Origin: Ganoderma boninense
Taxonomy: Eukaryota > Basidiomycota > Agaricomycetes > Polyporales > Polyporaceae
Assembly (NCBI GenBank): GCA_002900995.3
Contig: CM035304.1
Location: 5,286,134 to 5,350,133 of the forward strand
Reading direction: 5' to 3'
DNA length: 64,000 bases
Part shown: piece by piece, positions 47,937 to 59,517 of the stretch
Layout: each line of letters starts with the position of its first letter
Position numbering within the stretch: position 1 is the first letter of the stretch
Program-made: the position numbers and the translations under genes
Notes under the pieces: generated by a model
What the model saw: only the letters and a program-made list of their open reading frames with translations
The model's database searches: none
Told to the model about the DNA's origin: nothing

Positions 47937-48396
47937 TGTTACGACTGGCTGTCGAGTAAGATCAGGGAGGAGGCTTACGAGACGAGCAAGGGCGTCGACG
48001 AGCACTTGTGCAGCGAGAGCGGAGCAGGGCTCGACAGTCAGGCTGGAGACAAGATGTATTGAGCGAGTAAGTAACGAGCGAGAATACAGCAAGGCTTACC
48101 TGGAGACAAGAGGTCGAAACTGAGGTCTCCAGGTAGCGAAGTACAGGCCTTATATACATGTAACGGACAATGGGAACCGGGGACAATAGGTAACTATGGA
48201 CACGGGAACCAGTGGAAGAACAATGGTATGTAGTACAATGACAACGGGAACGATGGGTAACAGGAGTTATTGTACTGCGAGAACAAGGGACAGGTTTGCT
48301 AAACAACGGAGGACAATAAGGACGACGCGGGAGGCAAACAGTCCGAAAAGGGAAAGAGAGACGCCGGGGTAGGCGCCGAGCGTGCCGTTCATGACA
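47937..48396 (-). mobile_element. Solo LTR with 5-bp target duplication
   Basis: A 460-bp block starting TGTCATGAAC and ending CGTAACA on the minus strand (TG...CA ends), flanked by ATCTC at 47932-47936 and 48397-48401. A TATATAAGG box lies near 48155-48147 on the minus strand, as expected for an LTR promoter. No gag or pol is adjacent, so it is the recombined remnant of an LTR retrotransposon. It interrupts the kinase domain of the FunK1 gene just after GGGD. Confidence 0.85.
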
Positions 48397-50129
48397 ATCT
48401 CCGCCTCCAAGAGGTGTGGGAATATATGTCGAATTGATGGTCTTCTTCCCTTCCCAGAGTGTTATATAGGTGTCTAATTCAGACTCAATATCGCTGAGAT
48501 CTGCTCGCCAGCTATCTTTGATCATGACAGGACGATTGGCGTCAAGATCCCAGCCGACGAAGCACTTCGTACCCCGTCCCATCAATGACCGGCTGGTAAA
48601 CATAGGTTTCCCCACAAGACAACGGTGCGTTTTGAGAGGGCCATCCTTCCGAACAGGTTGAGCAGTTTGATCGCTACCCAATTCAGACCATGAGGAGGTG
48701 ATGTTAAGAGCGTAGATGGGCCATGTCTCGTCAGCCCCCAAAGCGTTCTTGAAGTGCTTCTGGGCGATCCAGCTCCCACCGCCCAAGGGGAACTGTGAGT
48801 GTAAGGATGAAAAGAATTCGGATTCAACGTCAGAGGCGGGAGTTGCAGTAGAATCGGCACCTCGGTCCTCTGGAGTGGAGGAGGGACAAAAGAGGTGGTA
48901 AAGAAACTGTCCAATGAACTTGACTCCGGCCTCAGTGGTGTAGTTGAAGCTCTCAGAGACTATGGCACCTGAGCGGTCGAAGCGTAGCAGCCTTGCGCTT
49001 TCTCCGCTGATAGAAATGAGGAAGATGTGGTTTCGGTGCTGCATGCGAAGCACTTGCAAAGCATACGATGCCAGCTGACCACGGCTTTGCCTGTGTTCTG
49101 CGCCTTGGGACATGGGATTATGTTGAGGAAAGGGAAAGTTCCTTGAATTAAGCTTCGCCTCCACGAGAACTTCGGCATGATGCCACGAGCACTCTGCCCA
49201 TGGTGGCTGCAATTCAGATTGACTGCGATCGCTCACAGTTTCCTGAATGTTTACTGGGTTTGCCGAGTCCTCTGCTGTCGTGGCTGAAGGTGGATAAATG
49301 GAATCATTGGGGGAGTTTGGCGCAGAGTTAGGAGGGATTCCACTGGGAGGAAGAGAGGATGGGGTTGGAGAAGAAGATGAGGATGGGCCGCCCGTGGCAG
49401 GTTGAATACTGGGCTCATTTGCCTTTTGCACCTTAGTGCGTAGCTTTGCATACTTCTTAGGAAGGATGGAGAGATCAATCTTCGATTGGGATGTATCCAT
49501 GACCTCAAGTGTGTCCGACTCAGACACAGATTTATCGGGGTATTCGGCTGTGCAGTAGGTGAGGAATTTGGTACAGCCGATCTGTTCTAGGATGGTATTC
49601 AATCCTTTGCACTGTTGGTTCAAGGTATGAATAATTAAAAAATAGAAAACACAGATCCACTGCTTACTAGGCCAGGATACATTGCTGCTTCATTCTTGTT
49701 GAGGGTGACATTGAATGGTTGGAATGCCGTGTCCGAGTCAGAATTGACCCCAGTTAGACAGGTGGACATCCAATCTGTTGTTTTGATGAAGGTCCATTCC
49801 ATTTCAGAATCTAGCTTGAGAAACTTGTTGTGTCTCCGTAAATTTGCATTCGGTTCACCCTCCTCGTACCCTCTGCTACGGTCAATGCTCGATGGTTTGA
49901 CAACCACAGGGGTATGTAAGGCTGAACACGGTTACAGTTAACACTGCAGTTAACAATTAACCGAGCCGCAATTTGAGCCGCAGTTATATGAGCCGCGGTT
50001 TACTGTTAACCGCGGTGCAGTTAACTGCGGCTCCGGATCAAGGGTACAATAGAACACTTGAAACCGCGGTTTAACCGTGGTTTACAATGCTATATTAAAT
50101 ACATAATATTCACATATTTAATACTATTG

Positions 50130-50200
50130 TACCGGCCAGGAATTGAACCAGAGGCCCGGTGTGTTGAAACAGCCATGCTAACCACTGCACCATGGGCTCT
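50130..50200 (-). tRNA. tRNA-like sequence in hAT element, minus copy
   Basis: On the minus strand it shows an A-box-like TGGTGCAGTGGTTAGCATGG and a B box GGTTCAATTCC about 22 nt further on, with length near 70 nt. A clean anticodon stem could not be drawn, so this is a tRNA-derived, SINE-like sequence rather than a trusted functional tRNA. Confidence 0.4.
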
Positions 50201-50329
50201 TAATGAGCTTATACATATGTATATTCATATACCAACGACCTTTTGGCCCTTATCTTATCTTATCTATCTTATCTTATCTTATCTCAGTAAGTAAGAGTAC
50301 TTATTATATTACTTACCAACGGCTGTAAT

Positions 50330-50410
50330 GGTCTGTTGGTGTAGTGGTTAGTACGCCTGATCGAATGAATGCAGAGCCCTGAGGTCTCTGGTTCAATCCC
50401 CGGTTGGAAC
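50330..50410 (+). tRNA. tRNA-like sequence in hAT element, plus copy
   Basis: Plus-strand relative of the segment at 50130-50200: TGGTGTAGTGGTTAGTACG as A box and GGTTCAATCCC as B box. The two copies are inverted and similar through both boxes and into the 3' flank (ACTATT). The anticodon region is irregular, so a working tRNA is doubtful. Confidence 0.4.
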
Positions 50411-50663
50411 ACTATTATATTAACAACTGTTAATCATCCCTGCAGTTTATAAATTGAGCCGCGGTTTACATATTAACTGAACCGCGGTTAATAATAAACT
50501 GCGGTGCAGTTAAGGTGCGGCTCTGGATCGAGCCTTTCAAAGCACTGATAACTGCAGCTACGGCTCCGGCTCAACCGCGGTTCGAGCCGTGTTCAGCCTT
50601 AGGGGTATGACCAAGGTCCGAGCTCGCCGGAGTGAGTTGCTGAACTGCGCTGGTGCTGTCCAT

Positions 50664-51542
50664 GAAGATGTGCGTAGAAAGGTGTAGTACGTGTAGAGGT
50701 TTATCAGTGGGAGCTGTGAGTTTGATTGTCGGACACATACCGGGGGCTACGCTTTTATATGGACTGTGCAAATCAGAGCAGAGACGAGACACCGCCTGTA
50801 CGTTCAAGAATGATGCATCGGACAATCAGACATGGAGAGATGAAACTGCATCTCAATCACAGTAACGCACACTGAGAGAGATCGGATGACAATAACGGAG
50901 TGGCGGTCGTCAGCTGTGAATCTCACAGCAACAAGGACGAGCGGCGACACGCGTCCCTTCGTGCTACATCAGACCGGGAAAACCCGAAGACCATATAAGG
51001 CAAGTGTGTACAAGTTGCCATTCTCCCATCCGGCATCCTGGTCGCAGCCCCCTGCAGTGTTGGGCATCCCACAACTTCGACTTGCATAAAAATGAAAAAT
51101 TCTAGCGCTCTTGGAGCAGGGTCGCTCGTACATGTCTCAGTATGCCGCCTGTGTGATGCACGCGAAACTGAGCCTGAACTTTTGCCACAGGCTCCAGCCT
51201 CTATCGGCCGCTCGCAGGGCACCCACAGTGGCCCAACTTGAATCTTTTAAGCATGAGGACATTAAACAACCAAGGCTAGCATTTCTGACGTGGGCCGCCT
51301 CAGCATCCATCCGGTTTCGAAAAATTGGAATTGTGGGTAGAGACTCAGTGGACGAACAACGACAGCCCTGCGGTCCGGTTGGAGTCGGGTGAACACTGTT
51401 GGACTGTAACGAGATATAGTATTACATGATCGCAGTATTAATCATGGTAATGTACATGTCATGGATTGCGCAAATATCTCGTGGAGGGTTCGGATGCGAA
51501 GTGCGAGAACATGTATATGGATACGTACGTCCTTCCTTATAC
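50664..51542. promoter_or_regulatory. FunK1 upstream region with TATA box
   Basis: Reading the minus strand, ATATAAAAGC lies at 50760-50751, about 90 bp upstream of the FunK1 ATG at 50663, a reasonable core promoter. The rest of the stretch to the AAA+ gene stop shows nothing recognisable. Confidence 0.4.
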
Positions 51543-53689
51543 TCACTGTTCCTCCCTAGACATTACCGAGAAGTCCGTCATGAACTCCTCCATCGCATTC
51601 AACGCCTGCTCCAGATGCTCCAAACGCATCCTCTCCCCTCGACTCACCGCCAACGCAGTCGCCGTCCGGCACGCATTCTTGATCTGCCGCCCGTTGATCT
51701 CCCGCTGCGCCAATCGCACCAGCAGCCCCTCCTCCTCCCCCTCCTCCAGCTCCGCGTCCCCCACCCCCGCCTTCCGCAAGAACGCCCGCCAGATCTGCAC
51801 CTTCGTCCCCACGCTCAGCTCCTCAAAGTGCAGCGCGACGTGGATCCGCGACAGGAACGCCTCGTCGAACGTCCGGATCCGGTTCGTCGTCATGAACAGG
51901 ATCCCGCGGTAGTACTCGACGTGCCGCAGGAACACGGCGACCATCGCGTTCCGCTCGAGGTCGTGCAGCGACCGCTGCTCGAGGAACACGTCCGCCTCGT
52001 CGATCAGCAGCACCGCCCGCCACGCCGCCGCCAGCTCGAACGCCTCCCGCAGCGCGTTGTCCAGGCTCCCTGCGCTCGTCCCGAGGTCCCCGCTCCCGAC
52101 GATGTACAGCGGGCGGCGGAGGTGCTCGCTCGTCGCCTCTGCAGAGAGCGTCTTGCCGACGCCTGGGGGACCGAAGAGGTTGATGACGAGGCCCTGGCCC
52201 TTGCCGCGGACGAAGTCGTCGAAGCGCGCGGGGCCGTCGCCAGCGGCAAGGCGGCCGTGGGCCTCGATGAGTCCGCGGAGGAGGTCCTTGCGCTCGGGTT
52301 GCAGGACGAGGCCCGCGAAGGCCTCGTCGTTCCACTCGATCGCCGCAACATGGTTGACGTTGAACTCGAGCCAGAGCTTGTCGCTCAGGCTGAAGCCGTA
52401 GACGATCGGGGGCGCGAGGAGGAGCTCCGCGTCGGTGAGGCCGTACACGCCATCGTCCACGTTGGCGCGGGGCGGGAGCATGCGCTCAGGGTTGGGGAGG
52501 TCGTAGTCGGCATCGATGCGAGAGAATCCGGCCTTGTCGATCATGATGCGCGAGTGGACGCTGTACCGCCTGAGCTTGAGGTTGCCTGAAGCCCACTCAT
52601 ATCGCCCGGCGTTGCCTTGGTAGTGCATGTGGTGCATACCGCATAGGGAGACCCACTTGCGCGCACGCTCGAGGAGCGTGGCCTTGAGGGACGAGGGATC
52701 GGGGTGGAACTCGATGGGGTACGCGGAGAGGGAGCTGATCTTCTCGACGCCGTCGAACCAGCGGATTTGCGCGCCAGCGTCGGACATACCGAATCGCACC
52801 GGCGAGGCCATGTTTTCTCCCCACCCGATGTCCTCCTGTGCGGCATCTTCGTCCTCGCTCGTGCTGCACTCGAGGTACTCGCAGTTCATGCCCCAGTACT
52901 TCTGTCCATACCCATTTGTACACTGGTTCGCGACCAGTAGCTTGAGCGCGCGGGTCTCGCGCGTGACGGGGCAGCGACGGATAACGACAGTGCCGGGCAG
53001 GAGGATCGCATACATGAGGTCGAACGTGATCTCGTGGTTCGCTACGAGGGTAGCGATGCGCGCGAGCGTCTGCTTGTAGTGCTTGCGCATGTGCGCGAGG
53101 AGCACCCCGAGAGACTTGAGCACCCGGTCTTCCTCCTCCGTGCGGTCGGCGCGAGATGAGAGGGTCTGCTCATATGCCTCAAGTCGTGGGAAGTAGGCGA
53201 TGAGCATTTTGGGGTCGAGCTATCGCATATATGTACAATGAGCATTCGGTGGCGGGGATAACATGAACATTCGATGTGACTCACATTGATTGGCTGGGAG
53301 CTCCACGATACCCCACGAACGTCGGCCATGACGCTCTGGCACGCCGCGATGAGGTACGAGCTCTTGAGGACGATTTCAAAAGTGATCGTAGGCCTGAAGC
53401 CTTCTGACGCCTTCGAGTGTTTCCGAACGACGACAAAGCAGTACTGCTCCCAGGAGTCGCTGTCCGTGGCATCAGCACCCATCGGCTGGACGAGCTCGGC
53501 GGGAATGTCGGGGTTGGAGGTGTCGTTGTACTTCCATGAGTCTGTTTCCTCATCCCACCGCGAGTCGACGAACTTGACGTCCAAGTTCAACGGTGCGATG
53601 TCGACAGAAGATGCGGTCGTGGTGGGAGTCGGGATGGTCGAGGTCGTAGCCTCGATATCGCTGCCACTGGAGCTGTTCGTAGAGGCCAT
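51543..53689 (-). CDS. AAA+ ATPase with DUF7025-like region, copy 3
   Basis: Inverted near-duplicate of the 32210-34337 ATPase. Two exons, 53689-53285 and 53219-51543, give 693 aa with the intron at the same place and phase. It has the same DUF7025-like and AAA motifs, including Walker A GPPGVGKT, Walker B VLLIDEADVF and ERNAMVAVFLRHVEYYRG. Differences from copy 2 concentrate in the first 135 residues, in the segment around NQCTNGYGQKYWGMNCEYLE and at the last few residues (SVMSREEQ). This copy has the acidic AELEEGEEEG loop where copy 2 is Gly/Arg-rich. The AAA core is almost unchanged, pointing to purifying selection or gene conversion between the copies. Confidence 0.88.
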
Positions 53690-54633
53690 AGGGAAGGATC
53701 GCAGTGATGAAAGGTTTGGTGGGAGGGAGATGGGGTTCCTGGGTCGCCAACTCGTGGCTTTTTGTACGACTACGCGCGCTCGGTGCCGTTATGACTCAAA
53801 AAACGCTATCTGGGCCACGTTTGCAAACAGCCACACCTTGGCCGCCACGTTCTCCTAAATGCAGATAAAGAACTCCAATCAGTGACTCAACGCATGCTCG
53901 TTCGTGAGGGCAGTTACCGTTCGCGGGGCCGCTGAAAGGCGGCAACGTCCCTCCTCGCGTCGAGTTTCTGACAGCTGGCGGCACCGGTAAGCCCTTGGAT
54001 GCATTGCTGTTCAGGGCGAAGAAGGAGAGAAATATTCGAGAAGACGATGCTTCATGCGCAGCCTCAAACAACATGCCGTCGCTTGGCGAGCAGGAGAGGC
54101 AACGAGCACGATCTTGTCTTATCCGGAGGGTGCCTCTTTGTCTGCAACGAGCAATGTTGCACTGTTTTCCGCAATCGGATTGAGCCGTATGTCATTAGGG
54201 GCTTCTATGGGCTGTATGAAGCTGTTCGCGGGTCAAGTCAAAGGGGGTACAGCCTCGGCCCTCCGACCGGAAGTGACTAGATAAGTGCTGGCATGACTCG
54301 GACTCGGGGAAGGATACTGATACTTACATAGCGACCCGCGCACGAGACTACTGGGAGAAGTTGAAGATATGCTGCCCGCAAAGTTGAGCTCATGTCGGGG
54401 GTGGGGTAGCATGCAGAGAGTCGCGCGAACCTGAGTGGATGCGTCAACATGAGTTGAAGAAGGCGCATTCTGGCTCCTGCCTCAGGCTGAATATGAATAT
54501 GGAATGCTGTGCAGTGCCGCCCCGACGCTCAAGCGCTCAAGTTCCTCCAAGAACACACCGCCATGCGCAGGCGACAAGCGGTGCGGCGTACCCCTCCACT
54601 TTACCTTCCTGGTACCATGCCGCCCTCATTCCG

Positions 54634-54664
<31 letters not shown>

Positions 54665-56886
54665 GTTGCTATTCGCGATAACTGCGACATTGACGGCCTG
54701 CATCCAGGTCTTTGCTGGGGGTTGTCGGTGCACAGTGACTTGGAGTGCAACTTGTCGACTCTTCACGCATCAGAAAGTTGCGTCAGAGCAGTCGGACACT
54801 AGAGCAGCTTCTCTATGAGCCTATTACGGCTATATCCAAATTGGACACATGAAATGGCTGACATACGAGGCTTCTCCACTTGCGTCCGGGACCTTACTGT
54901 ATGAACAGGAAACGCGAACCAAGACGCGGTCTGGCCCTGCGTAGAGCATAGTACACTCTGCTGATGATCCCATGGAACTTGGAGCTGATTCCTCGACGCT
55001 CATGGCGAAACACGTCGATAGGCTCAATGTGCGAACAGCTGTGAGCCGCACGGGCCCCAATGACTGTGCTGCCAACACCATTCCGCTGTCCCACATCACG
55101 TTCCGCAACCTAGCGGACGTTGCGTCTCAGAGCCAAAATAGAACAGACTCGCATGGATCCCGCACGGTCACTGTGAGCTCCTCGCAGGCGAGTGGTACAG
55201 TATTCAAACTTACTATCCACAGTGGCTGACCCTCTGTTGCCTGCTACACCTGCAGGGTGTCGACAAAACTCAGCTGACGTGGGTTGACGTGTAGTGCATA
55301 TTTTACGTGATGTTTACCTTGTGCCAGGTTGCAGACTTTCATAGCTATTTCGCCCGATCTCCCGGGAGGTCTAGCAACAGATATGCCACCTTACATTCCA
55401 GGATCTGTACTCTCTCCTCTTACCTTCTTATGTTTGATTATTCGCATGTGTCTCCTCACCGCGCGTACCATACCATTTCCATTTCCCACCAGTTATCCAC
55501 CGTCGTTTTTCGAGTTCCATTGCTTCGTATATTCGCGGGGATGATAAATACATTATTTGTCGAGGGCGTTACTCACAGGATATACAGTCTCCAGTCCAGT
55601 AAGATGGTAAACTTCTCCATGCGTGGTCCTCACCATCACCCCACTTGAATGGCGGCATGTCCATCCTCTCTCCAGCGTTCAACCCCTACGCCGGACCTGA
55701 GCCTCGTTTCCATCTTGTCATGTTTCCGACTAGCCGATAGTGCGTGTCCCCATCGGCAGCCACGGTACGCTCAATGCGTCTCGGAGAGTAGCATTCAGGA
55801 GCCATGGGTGGTCGAGCAAGGGCGACTGAAGGGGGAGGGGCGCAGCATTGAAGGTCGTCGGGTCCATGCAAGACCTGCAGGATTCAGTGTCCCGATATTA
55901 TTTCCGACTCGCGACGGAGCGAGCAGCATTGTGCCTCGATTAGAGTCAGGAGCGATTGCAAACGCGCGTAGTGTTGCCTGAAAAAGCGGGCGATGAGCGG
56001 TGACCGGTGAAGGCCCAGCGCGCGCGCCGGCATGAGTACAAAACGACCTGCTGGTCTATCAAGCCATATATCAAGAGCGGCACCTGGCTCACATCTGCGC
56101 GCTAACGTCCATGCCTGGAATTTAGGGCATTTAGTATATAACGCACATCAACAACCGCACCTCAACTTCGTTCAGACTCCCCGCGAGGGGGGGGGATAAC
56201 TAGACCGTCCAGCCAGCCCATGGATTGTCGCCCGAAACCAACAGATTAAAATGAATCCGCTGGATCTCTCGCAGCTGGTTTGTCCCCCGTGGACAAAAGT
56301 CGTTCAGGAAGGAGCAATTCTGGGCAGACCGCCAGAGAATAGGTGACAATCCCTCTCATCTCTGGACATCGCCCTGGGCGCGATGGCCAGGGGAGACCGT
56401 CCATATATCGGAGACATAAACATAGGACGCACGCACCAAATATTTCGGCTGATTATAGCACCAGCGGGGATACTTATAGCATGTCGCCGGTGTGTCTGCT
56501 TGAGGACAGCGTCACGGTCGAGATATATATCTGATAGGCCTGCATGAGCGCTGCCAGGGCTGACTCCTGTCAAGAGACTAGGATGCCCTTGTAGACAATA
56601 TATACGGGTACTACATACCTTTTGTCAGGGATATGGGTCTATATGATTTTTTCTGTGTATGAGTATGACATGGAGAGCTTCAGGGGGCCCAAAGGTAAGT
56701 TGAGATGGCAGAGCGTGGAGGAGACTGCCCGGCGCCCGGCCCGGGCCTCGGCTCTAGCCTGAGCCTGGCGCTTTTTGGATTCGGAAAAGTATGTAGGCTC
56801 TTCCTCTCAACGACGACTCACGAGGAATACGAGCCTCCCTGGTCCTTACTCTACTATCTCTTTAATTCTGTCTCTCCCTGCCCGCC
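53690..56886. other. Gene-poor region
   Basis: 3.2 kb with no gene I can support. Frames such as 53796-54074 minus and 54972-55229 plus lack motifs and splice partners. The stretch contains a GTT microsatellite (54633-54665) and C/T-rich sequence before the MYND gene start (56820-56886), likely its promoter and leader. Confidence 0.4.
54633..54665. repeat. (GTT)n microsatellite
   Basis: Eleven uninterrupted GTT units. No gene context, so it is simply a polymorphism-prone tract. Confidence 0.9.
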
Positions 56887-58385
56887 ATGCTCGGAGAACT
56901 CACCCGAGCGGAAAGGGTTCGTATCCTCAACACACTAGGAGTCGACATCCCCGCGGACACCAAACTCCTCGACAGCATCCTCGAGAAACGTCTGTGCGAC
57001 GCGCTCGACGCGGCACAATACAAGGACCGCCTCCCTGCGTACATGGACATCAAGAGGTTGCATTCATGGCCGATGGTTGAGTCGAATGAGGGTAGGGCTA
57101 CTAGCACCCGCCAGAGGCCGCTCGCGAAGGCAGTCCAGAGGCGCGTCCTCGCCGACGCACGCCAAGTGGGTCCGAGCCTGCCCGCCGCGGAGAGTGAGGA
57201 GGCTATGGCACTCGGGAACCCGTTTGAGGACTTTCGCAGGACGATCAGGGCCATTGCGAGGGTCCTCGACAAGGGCGGGCGATGGTGTTTGCTGCGGGAC
57301 GACTCCGAGGATAGGAGTGCGATTATGTTGCGGGTGCGCCTTGCCATTTCATTCCTGCATCGTGGTCGATGTCTCATATGAACGCGTTCGCGCATCTATG
57401 GACGGATGTTGGCAGTTCGTCGCTGTCTTGGAGGTCACCAAAAACCTGCCCCTCTTTGTAGTCCTCTATGGAGCGGCCGACCAGGAAACACAGAGTTCTA
57501 CTGAGAACTGGACGCTCGAGCAGTTGGAGGCCAACGTACCCAACTCCAGCCCCGCCTTATTCAACATGTCTTCGTCGCCGCTCGAACAGAAGATGATCCT
57601 CAAGATCCTCGAGCAGAACGCATCGCTCGTGCCTACCGACTATGAGGTAACCAGGCAGCCCCTCGAAGAGCATTTCCAGGTGTCTGTGCTCATACCCGTC
57701 GGACCACTTGAATACGAAGCCATGTCGAAGCTGAATAACAACATGGGGTGCTCTGTGTGCGGCAAATCGGGAGGATATCGGTGCAAAGGCTGCCAGTCAG
57801 TCTCGTACTGCAGTGCCGGTGGGTCGCATACTCCTGTATTTCCCCGCTTCTGGCTTTCCCGCATGTCTATGCCGACATCCTCACCCTCACACAGAGTGCC
57901 AGCGCACTGACTGGGCAGACCATAAAGCCGCCTGCCGTTCGCTCAAAGACGCGACATGGCGCACCGCGCGCCTCAGCGCCGCCTCGCCCGGCATGGAGAA
58001 CAAAACGCTCACACTCGTGAACCGCCACACCAGCATGTCCCTCCCTGGGGCCCAAGGCTCGGCCCCGATGACCAAGCAGTTCGTCCTCAGTGAGAGGCGC
58101 ATCCACCCCGACGCCTACGGCGGCGATATGTTCCTCGCGAAGATGCAGCTCCAGACTGCTGCGCCGCGCGGCCGGGGCCACATCATGATCTACGATCGGC
58201 GGATGACGTTCGTCGCGTTCCTGAGGGAGGACAAGGATCGCGAGGCGTTCGGGGAGTTCGTGGAGGAGATGCAAGGCCCGCGGGGATATATGGGTGTCAG
58301 GATGCATCGGTGGGTCAAGCGGACGGGCGATTGGGAGCTGAGTGTGTGCTTGGACAGGGAGCCGGCGACTGACGTGAAGTGGTGA
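56887..58385 (+). CDS. MYND zinc-finger protein, copy 1
   Basis: Protein of 446 aa from three exons (56887-57333, 57416-57818, 57895-58385) that agree in phase. The first 150 residues are helical without known motif (LTRAERVRILNTLGVDIP). A middle region contains LEQKMILKILEQNASLVPTD and VSVLIPVGPL. The MYND finger follows: CSVCGKSGGYRCKGCQ, SVSYCSAECQRTDWADHKAA, C, with the family's Cys/His ligands. The C-terminal domain (GGDMFLAKMQLQ, IMIYDRRMTF, EEMQGPRGYMGVRMHRWVKR) is shared with the second copy and typical of basidiomycete MYND proteins. MYND fingers mediate protein contacts, often with Pro-rich ligands. No SET domain is present, so methyltransferase activity is not expected. Role unknown. 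Confidence 0.85.
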
Positions 58386-58885
58386 GTGCGCGTGTGCGAG
58401 TTGCGCGGGAGAAGGGCAGGCTTTTCTTTATCCGTATCAGTATCTGTACACGTATGATAGAATGCATATTGCGACGGTGTTGTATAGCCGATCTGGAATA
58501 TACTATAAGCTTGTTGTACTTCATCGAGAGTGTGTGAAGTCCGGGCGAAGTCCGAGTGGAAGGAGATCACGAATGAACTGACGATGCCTGTACACATCCC
58601 GCAAGCTAACACTGTTCCGCTCCTTCACGGTTTGATGGTCGGACGATAAGTAAGTCGAAGAGTCAGCTATCATTGTCGCTAACGTCCACCGAAAAGCCGT
58701 TACCTCGAGGATCTGTTATCATGTCGGAAGAGAGGTGCGACTGAGCGTGCGTCTCATCCGAGGCCAAGATGTCTTCCTGATTTCGCAACGGAAAGATCGC
58801 GTATTGTAGACTCTGACGTGGGCTGCTGGCTGGTTTTCCTTGTGAGCTTTTGACACAGCTGTCGTTCTCTGGCCTCGTGTATCTG
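58386..58885. other. Intergenic
   Basis: 3' flank of the first MYND gene. Nothing recognised. Confidence 0.4.
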
Positions 58886-59517
58886 TCAACTTTCATGCCC
58901 GATTTCCTCCACATAAGGATGCGACGCACCGCTAGGCTGGACGCGGTACGATGCGTACCGAACCGTTCGAGCACCATCCGTCACTCTCAGGACCACAATG
59001 TCTCCTAATGAAAGTATATTAGCGGAGAGACGTGATGGTGTGTACCTGAATAGACGACGCACCCGTTGTGGTACCGTGCACCACAACATCGCGACTGTGC
59101 TTTGGTGTTGTCACGTAATTGGCAGTGAAGATGTGCAAGCCATTGACAAATCTGAAGGACGATAGAGGGGAGTGGATCAGCTTTAAGGGGAATGTATCGA
59201 GTCCAAAGAAGCCGTTGATGTACCCATCGAGGCTGTATGGAGCTGTGGGTATAAACGCCTTGTCGTATGTAGCGAATGTGGGGTAATTGCTGCTGCGCGC
59301 ACCTTGGCCACCTTCCCAACCGACAAAGACTTGTTCGCACTGTGATATTGAGGGCCTGTGGGATAACATTCAGCTAGGTGTCTGCATGTCTCAGACAGAG
59401 ATAGCCCAGAGGTGATGGGAGGTAGCACTGACGGAGAACGCAGCACAAGTCCCTGAACGAAAAGCGAAGAGCACAGACGGGCCCACAAGGACCAAAGGAC
59501 GGAGAAAGGCTGCATGT
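58886..59517 (-). CDS. Possible small secreted protein
   Basis: Weak gene candidate. A hydrophobic start (MQPFSVLWSL at 59517, then SSLFVQGLVL) could be a signal peptide. Further on, PSISQCEQVFVGWEGGQG resembles the C-E-x3-x-W-x-G-G opening of a Ser/Thr-rich fungal secreted family. Later pieces FVNGLHIFTANYV and GDIVVLRVTDGARTV fit the expected beta-rich pattern. Splice sites at about 59240-59150 and 59046-59007 are plausible, but I could not obtain one set of introns with agreeing phases, so the model may be wrong or the gene decayed. Confidence 0.3.

Larger units (their letters stand above)
49917..50601. mobile_element. Non-autonomous hAT-like element, 685 bp
   Basis: Perfect 15-bp terminal inverted repeats, TAAGGCTGAACACGG (49917-49931) and its complement (50587-50601), flanked by the 8-bp direct repeat GGGGTATG (49909-49916 and 50602-50609). 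TIR sequence and 8-bp duplication fit the hAT superfamily. No transposase is encoded. The ends carry many copies of palindromic AACCGCGGTT-type and GAGCCGC words. The centre holds two inverted tRNA-like segments and a (CTTAT)n run (50249-50284). Deleting it with one duplication copy restores the FunK1 first exon (GHTP into VVVKPSS). Confidence 0.85.
46238..50663 (-). pseudogene. FunK1 kinase gene broken by two insertions
   Basis: Fungal-type protein kinase (FunK1), a lineage expanded in mushroom-forming fungi. Coding blocks are 50663-50602, 49908-49668, 49611-48397, 47931-47727, 47667-47468 and 47401-46238. Leaving out a hAT-like element (49909-50601) and a solo LTR with one duplication copy (47932-48396), all joins keep phase and give 1,028 aa. 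Motifs are FVGWDLDANRPVMIKDSWR (nucleotide-binding side), GGGDVYHADSAGDTREYQRT, TRLVLKEICESLENF, the catalytic KILHRDISVHNILI, the DFG-equivalent LLADWDLAR, and GTWQTMS. A Ser/Pro/Arg-rich tail ends the protein. Both insertions fall in exons, so the gene is a pseudogene in this haplotype. The rest of the frame has no stop, which implies both insertions are fairly recent. Confidence 0.85.

Noticed and set aside
50249..50284. CTTAT-type repeats considered as a CRISPR-like or telomeric array
   Set aside because: Simple microsatellite without spacers, inside a hAT-like element in a eukaryotic genome.
53796..54074. 92-codon minus-strand frame upstream of AAA+ copy 3
   Set aside because: No motif, no partner exon and poor match to coding composition.
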